From Arenivirga flava (lineage in GTDB: Bacteria > Actinomycetota > Actinomycetes > Actinomycetales > Microbacteriaceae), in contig NZ_BSUL01000001.1 of NCBI RefSeq assembly GCF_030161575.1, forward strand, positions 2,461,809 through 2,525,808: a DNA stretch of 64,000 nt. The letters run 5' to 3'. The position numbers were made by a program, and so were the translations under genes. Each line of letters starts with the position of its first letter. The stretch's first letter is position 1. Under the pieces are notes generated by a model that was not told where the DNA came from, searched no databases, and was given only the letters and a program-made list of their open reading frames with translations. This document shows, piece by piece, positions 61,267 to 64,000 of the stretch.

Positions 61267-61408
61267 CCGGGGCGCCCCCGCGCGTCCAGGCGGCTCCGAC
61301 CGCGCACGCAGGGCCGAGCGGATGCGGTCGCCGTGGTCGTCGGCGCCCCGCGGATCGGGTACTGTGGTCCGGTGGCCAAGGCGGACTCCACTCCGCCCTG
61401 GCCCGACC

Positions 61409-61490
61409 GGCGAGTTACCCTAGCGGCCAAAGGGATCTGACTGTAAATCAGACGGCTCAGCCTTCGGGGGTTCGAATCCCTCACTCGCCA
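61409..61490 (+). tRNA. tRNA-Tyr (GTA)
   Basis: Cloverleaf with acceptor stem GGCGAGT/ACTCGCC and discriminator A, anticodon stem TCTGA/TCAGA, anticodon GTA at 61443-61445 in the loop CTGTAAA, a long class II variable arm as expected of bacterial tRNA-Tyr, and T-arm GGGGGTTCGAATCCC. No CCA is encoded. A strong terminator follows. Confidence 0.95.
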
Positions 61491-61519
61491 CAGTGATCTC
61501 GCTCACCGAGCTCCTGTGC

Positions 61520-61548
61520 ACGAAGCCCCGCCTCGAGCGGGGCTTCGT
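61520..61548 (+). terminator. Terminator of tRNA-Tyr
   Basis: Perfect 12-bp stem ACGAAGCCCCGC / GCGGGGCTTCGT with loop CTCGA, followed by CGTTT, 30 bp past the tRNA. Confidence 0.85.
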
Positions 61549-61581
61549 CGTTTCCCGCATCCGTCTCCGAATGGACCCGTC

Positions 61582-62994
61582 ATGCCGCTCCGCAGCCTGC
61601 TGCGCACCATCCCCATCGAGCCGTCCCCCGAGGGCGAGAAGGGCGGACTGCAGCGCCGGATGGGCACCATCCCGCTCATGATGCTCGGCATCGGCGCCAC
61701 GGTGGGCACCGGCGTGTTCTTCGTCATGCACGAGGCCGTGCCGGCGGCGGGCCCGGCGACCGTGCTCGCCTTCCTGCTCGCCGCCCTCGCGGCCGGGCTC
61801 TCGGCCCTCTGCTACGCCGAGATGGCCTCGGCCGTGCCGGCGAGCGGCTCGACGTACACCTACGCCTACGCGACGCTCGGCGAGCTCGCCGCCGTGATCG
61901 TGGCGGCCTGCCTGCTGCTCGAGTACGGGGTCTCGACCGCCGCCGTGGCGGTCGGCTGGAGCGGCTACCTCAACCTGCTGCTCGACAACACGGTCGGTGT
62001 CTCCTTCCCGGCGATCCTGTCGGCGAACCCCTGGGACAGCACGCCGGGCATCCTCAACCTGCCGGCCGTCCTCCTCGTGCTGCTCTGCGCGCTGCTGCTC
62101 ATCCGCGGCGTCTCCGAGTCGGCGAAGGTCAACACGGCCATGGTCGTCATCAAGGTCGCCGTGCTGGTGCTCTTCGGCGCCGTCGCGTTCACCGGCTTCC
62201 AGGCCGACAACTTCGCCGACTTCGCCCCGTTCGGCGCCGCCGGCGTGACCGCGGCGGCCGGCACGATCTTCTTCACCTTCATCGGTCTCGACGCGGTCTC
62301 GACGGCGGGTGGCGAGGCGAAGGACCCGCGACGCAGCCTGCCGCGCGCGATCCTCGGCGCGCTCGCCGTCGTCACGGCGCTCTACCTGTTCGTGGCCGTC
62401 GCGGCCATCGGCAGCCAGCCCTGGCAGGCCTTCTCCGACCCGGAGCAGCAGAGCGTGGGCCTCGCGGTGATCATCGAGAACATCACCGGTGCCGCCTGGC
62501 CCGGCACCCTGCTCGCGCTCGGCGCGGTGATCTCGATCTTCTCGGTCACCCTCGTCGTCATGTACGGCCAGACCCGCGTGCTCTACTCGATGGGCCGCGA
62601 CGGTCTCGTGCCCGGCTTCTTCGCGCGGGTGAACCAGCGCACCGGCACCCCGGTGAACACCACGATCGTCGTCGCGGTGGCGGTCGGGCTGCTCGCCGCC
62701 TTCGTGCCGCTCGGCGGGCTCTGGGACCTCGTGTCGATCGGCACCCTCGTGGCGTTCATCGTGGTCGCCGTCTCGGTGCTCGTGCTGCGGCGCAAGCGCC
62801 CCGACCTGCCGCGCGGCTTCCGCGTGCCGTTCGGCCCGGTCATCCCGGTGCTGTCGATCATCACCTGCCTCGTGGTGCTCTCGGGCCTCGGGCTCGTGAC
62901 CTACGCGTGGTTCGGCGCGTGGGTCGGAGCGGCACTGCTGTACTACGCGCTGTGGGGCCGCAAGTCGGCCGCGCGGGCCCGCGCGCGGGACTGA
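61582..62994 (+). CDS. Amino acid permease (APC superfamily)
   Basis: Twelve-helix amino-acid transporter, 470 residues. LMMLGIGATVGTGVFFVMHE is the TM1 substrate motif, SALCYAEMASAVPASGSTYT TM3, and FFTFIGLDAVSTAGGEAKDP TM6 region; this matches the cationic-amino-acid-transporter-like (YfnA/CAT) branch. ATG 61582 is preferred: the alternative ATG 61516 would put the terminator of tRNA-Tyr inside the gene. Substrate unknown. Confidence 0.9.
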   Translation: MPLRSLLRTIPIEPSPEGEKGGLQRRMGTIPLMMLGIGATVGTGVFFVMHEAVPAAGPATVLAFLLAALAAGLSALCYAEMASAVPASGSTYTYAYATLGELAAVIVAACLLLEYGVSTAAVAVGWSGYLNLLLDNTVGVSFPAILSANPWDSTPGILNLPAVLLVLLCALLLIRGVSESAKVNTAMVVIKVAVLVLFGAVAFTGFQADNFADFAPFGAAGVTAAAGTIFFTFIGLDAVSTAGGEAKDPRRSLPRAILGALAVVTALYLFVAVAAIGSQPWQAFSDPEQQSVGLAVIIENITGAAWPGTLLALGAVISIFSVTLVVMYGQTRVLYSMGRDGLVPGFFARVNQRTGTPVNTTIVVAVAVGLLAAFVPLGGLWDLVSIGTLVAFIVVAVSVLVLRRKRPDLPRGFRVPFGPVIPVLSIITCLVVLSGLGLVTYAWFGAWVGAALLYYALWGRKSAARARARD

Positions 62995-62995
62995 C

Positions 62996-63343
62996 GTGCC
63001 CGACCGGCTCGCCGGGTTCGACCCGCTGCTCCTGCTGGCCGTCGCGGCCCTGGTGTCGCTCGCGGCGCTCGTCGCGGTGCTCCGGCGGGCGCGTCGACGT
63101 CGGCTGCCGCGGCGGTGGACCCGCCACATCGAGCAGCGGATGCGCCAGCGCCGCATCGCGCGCGCCGACGTCGAGCGCGTGGTCGCAAATCCCGCCCGCG
63201 TCACCCGCGACCGCGACGAGCGCAGCGTGCGCCTCGACGGCCGGGTCGGCGGCCGTCCGCTCAAGGTGTGGGTCGCGGAGCCGTGGCCGCCGCGGCGCGA
63301 GATCGTGCTGAAGTCCGCGGCCTGGGGCGACGTCGACGGCTGA
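62996..63343 (+). CDS. Membrane-anchored DUF4258 protein
   Basis: 115 residues: one N-terminal helix (LLLLAVAALVSLAALVAVLR), a strongly basic patch (RRARRRRLPRRW), and a small DUF4258-like domain (HIEQRMRQRRIARADVERVV, KVWVAEPWPPRREIVLKSAA), a fold related to toxin-type ribonucleases of the RelE/BECR kind. No antitoxin partner is adjacent. GTG start one base after the permease stop. Confidence 0.65.
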   Translation: MPDRLAGFDPLLLLAVAALVSLAALVAVLRRARRRRLPRRWTRHIEQRMRQRRIARADVERVVANPARVTRDRDERSVRLDGRVGGRPLKVWVAEPWPPRREIVLKSAAWGDVDG

Positions 63344-63401
63344 CGCGCCACCGGCGCGTGTGAGGATGGGCGGCGCCGTGCATCCGATCGAAGGAGCCCC
63401 C

Positions 63402-64000
63402 GTGAGCCACGACCACCTGATCGAGCTGGCGACCTCCGTCGCCGTGGGGGCCGGCGAGCTGGCGCTGGCGCGGCGCCGGGCCGGCGTGACCGTCGCGGCC
63501 ACGAAGTCGAGCGCCGAGGACATCGTCACCGAGGCCGACCGCGAGGTCGAGGCCCTCATCCGCTCGCGCATCGCCGCCGCGCGGCCCGACGACGGCTTCC
63601 TCGGCGAGGAGGGCGACGAGGCCGAGAGCCGCACCGGCCTCACCTGGGTGGTCGACCCGATCGACGGCACCGTCAACTACTTCTACGACCGGCCCGCCTG
63701 GTCGGTGAGCGTCGCGCTCGTCGAGGGCGACCCGCGGGCCGGTGGCCGCGCCGTGGTGGGCGCCGTGTTCAACCCCGTCGGCGGTGAGCTCTTCCGCGCC
63801 TCCCGCGGCGGCGGCGCGTGGCTGGGGGAGCGGCGGCTGCAGGTCAACGCCGACGTTCCCCTCGAGCTGGCCCTCGTCGCGACCGGCTACGCCTACCAGG
63901 CCGAGACGCGCATCCGCCAGGCGTCCATCGTGGAGGGCGTGATCGGCCGCGTGCGCGACGCCCGCCGCATCGGCAGCGCCGCGCTCGAGCTCTGCGACGT
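63402..64000 (+). CDS. Inositol monophosphatase family protein (partial)
   Basis: First 199 codons visible; the gene continues past the window edge. EDIVTEADREVEALIRSRIA and FLGEEGDEAES hold the first metal ligands, and WVVDPIDGTVNYFYDRPAWS is the IMPase signature (DPIDGT). The family hydrolyses inositol-1-phosphate, histidinol phosphate or PAP; the exact role is open. GAAGGAG precedes GTG 63402. Confidence 0.92.
   Translation, partial: MSHDHLIELATSVAVGAGELALARRRAGVTVAATKSSAEDIVTEADREVEALIRSRIAAARPDDGFLGEEGDEAESRTGLTWVVDPIDGTVNYFYDRPAWSVSVALVEGDPRAGGRAVVGAVFNPVGGELFRASRGGGAWLGERRLQVNADVPLELALVATGYAYQAETRIRQASIVEGVIGRVRDARRIGSAALELCD

Noticed and set aside
62996-63343. Toxin of a toxin-antitoxin pair
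   Set aside because: The DUF4258-like part resembles BECR toxins, but it is fused to a membrane anchor and no antitoxin gene is adjacent.

Overview
The window is chromosomal DNA of a very high-GC actinobacterium, most likely a member of the Microbacteriaceae. Supporting signs are the tiny arginine/lysine-rich ribosomal protein bS22, an archaeal-type (GAD-less) aspartyl-tRNA synthetase, a classical menaquinone locus with ResB/CcsB cytochrome c maturation genes, DUF4229/DUF4232/excalibur proteins, and many leaderless genes in which a TANNNT box sits 6-7 nt before an ATG or GTG. No plasmid, prophage or CRISPR array is visible. The only mobile element is one complete IS481-type insertion sequence at about 16.3-17.3 kb.

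Layout. 0-8 kb: a sugar-type oxidoreductase/LacI pair sharing a twin operator, then a four-carbon acid-sugar locus (MatC-like carrier, COG4091-type dehydrogenase, OtnK-type kinase, OtnC-type aldolase, DeoR regulator). 8-15.6 kb: transporters (BASS, Nramp-like, CDF), a winged-helix regulator, upp, tadA and proC. 15.6-22.7 kb: small membrane protein, IS481, TrkA/TrkH potassium uptake, ArsR-like regulator, bS22, HAD phosphatase, glutaredoxin and Dabb protein, with palindromic repeats between the genes. 22.7-30 kb: two divergent operons that together look like an aerobic ether-lipid (possibly plasmalogen) pathway: SDR, PlsC-like acyltransferase and alkyl-DHAP synthase on one side; a degenerate ferritin-like protein, a fatty acyl reductase-HAD fusion and an intact di-iron ferritin-like protein on the other. 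30-39 kb: an excalibur protein, a DUF4232 lipoprotein, a Nudix hydrolase, a ChvE/MmsA/MmsB sugar ABC transporter with its LacI regulator and two matching operators, and an MFS carrier. 39-46.6 kb: aspS and the cytochrome c maturation operon. 46.6-58.5 kb: menaquinone genes menC, menB, menE, menA, menD, menF, menG, a polyprenyl diphosphate synthase and an FprA-type reductase. 58.5-64 kb: cardiolipin synthase, YajQ, tRNA-Tyr, an amino-acid permease, a DUF4258 protein and the start of an inositol-monophosphatase-like gene.

How the parts work together. The menaquinone, polyprenyl and cytochrome c genes form a respiratory block. The ether-lipid candidates make chemical sense as one route: acylate DHAP, reduce acyl-CoA to fatty alcohol, exchange acyl for alkyl (AGPS), reduce the ketone (SDR), and possibly desaturate with the di-iron protein.

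Data-quality warning. Seven otherwise well-conserved genes are each broken by what looks like one missing G or C, four of them in runs of five G/C. This is more likely a systematic base-calling error than gene decay, so those genes are described as frame-corrected.
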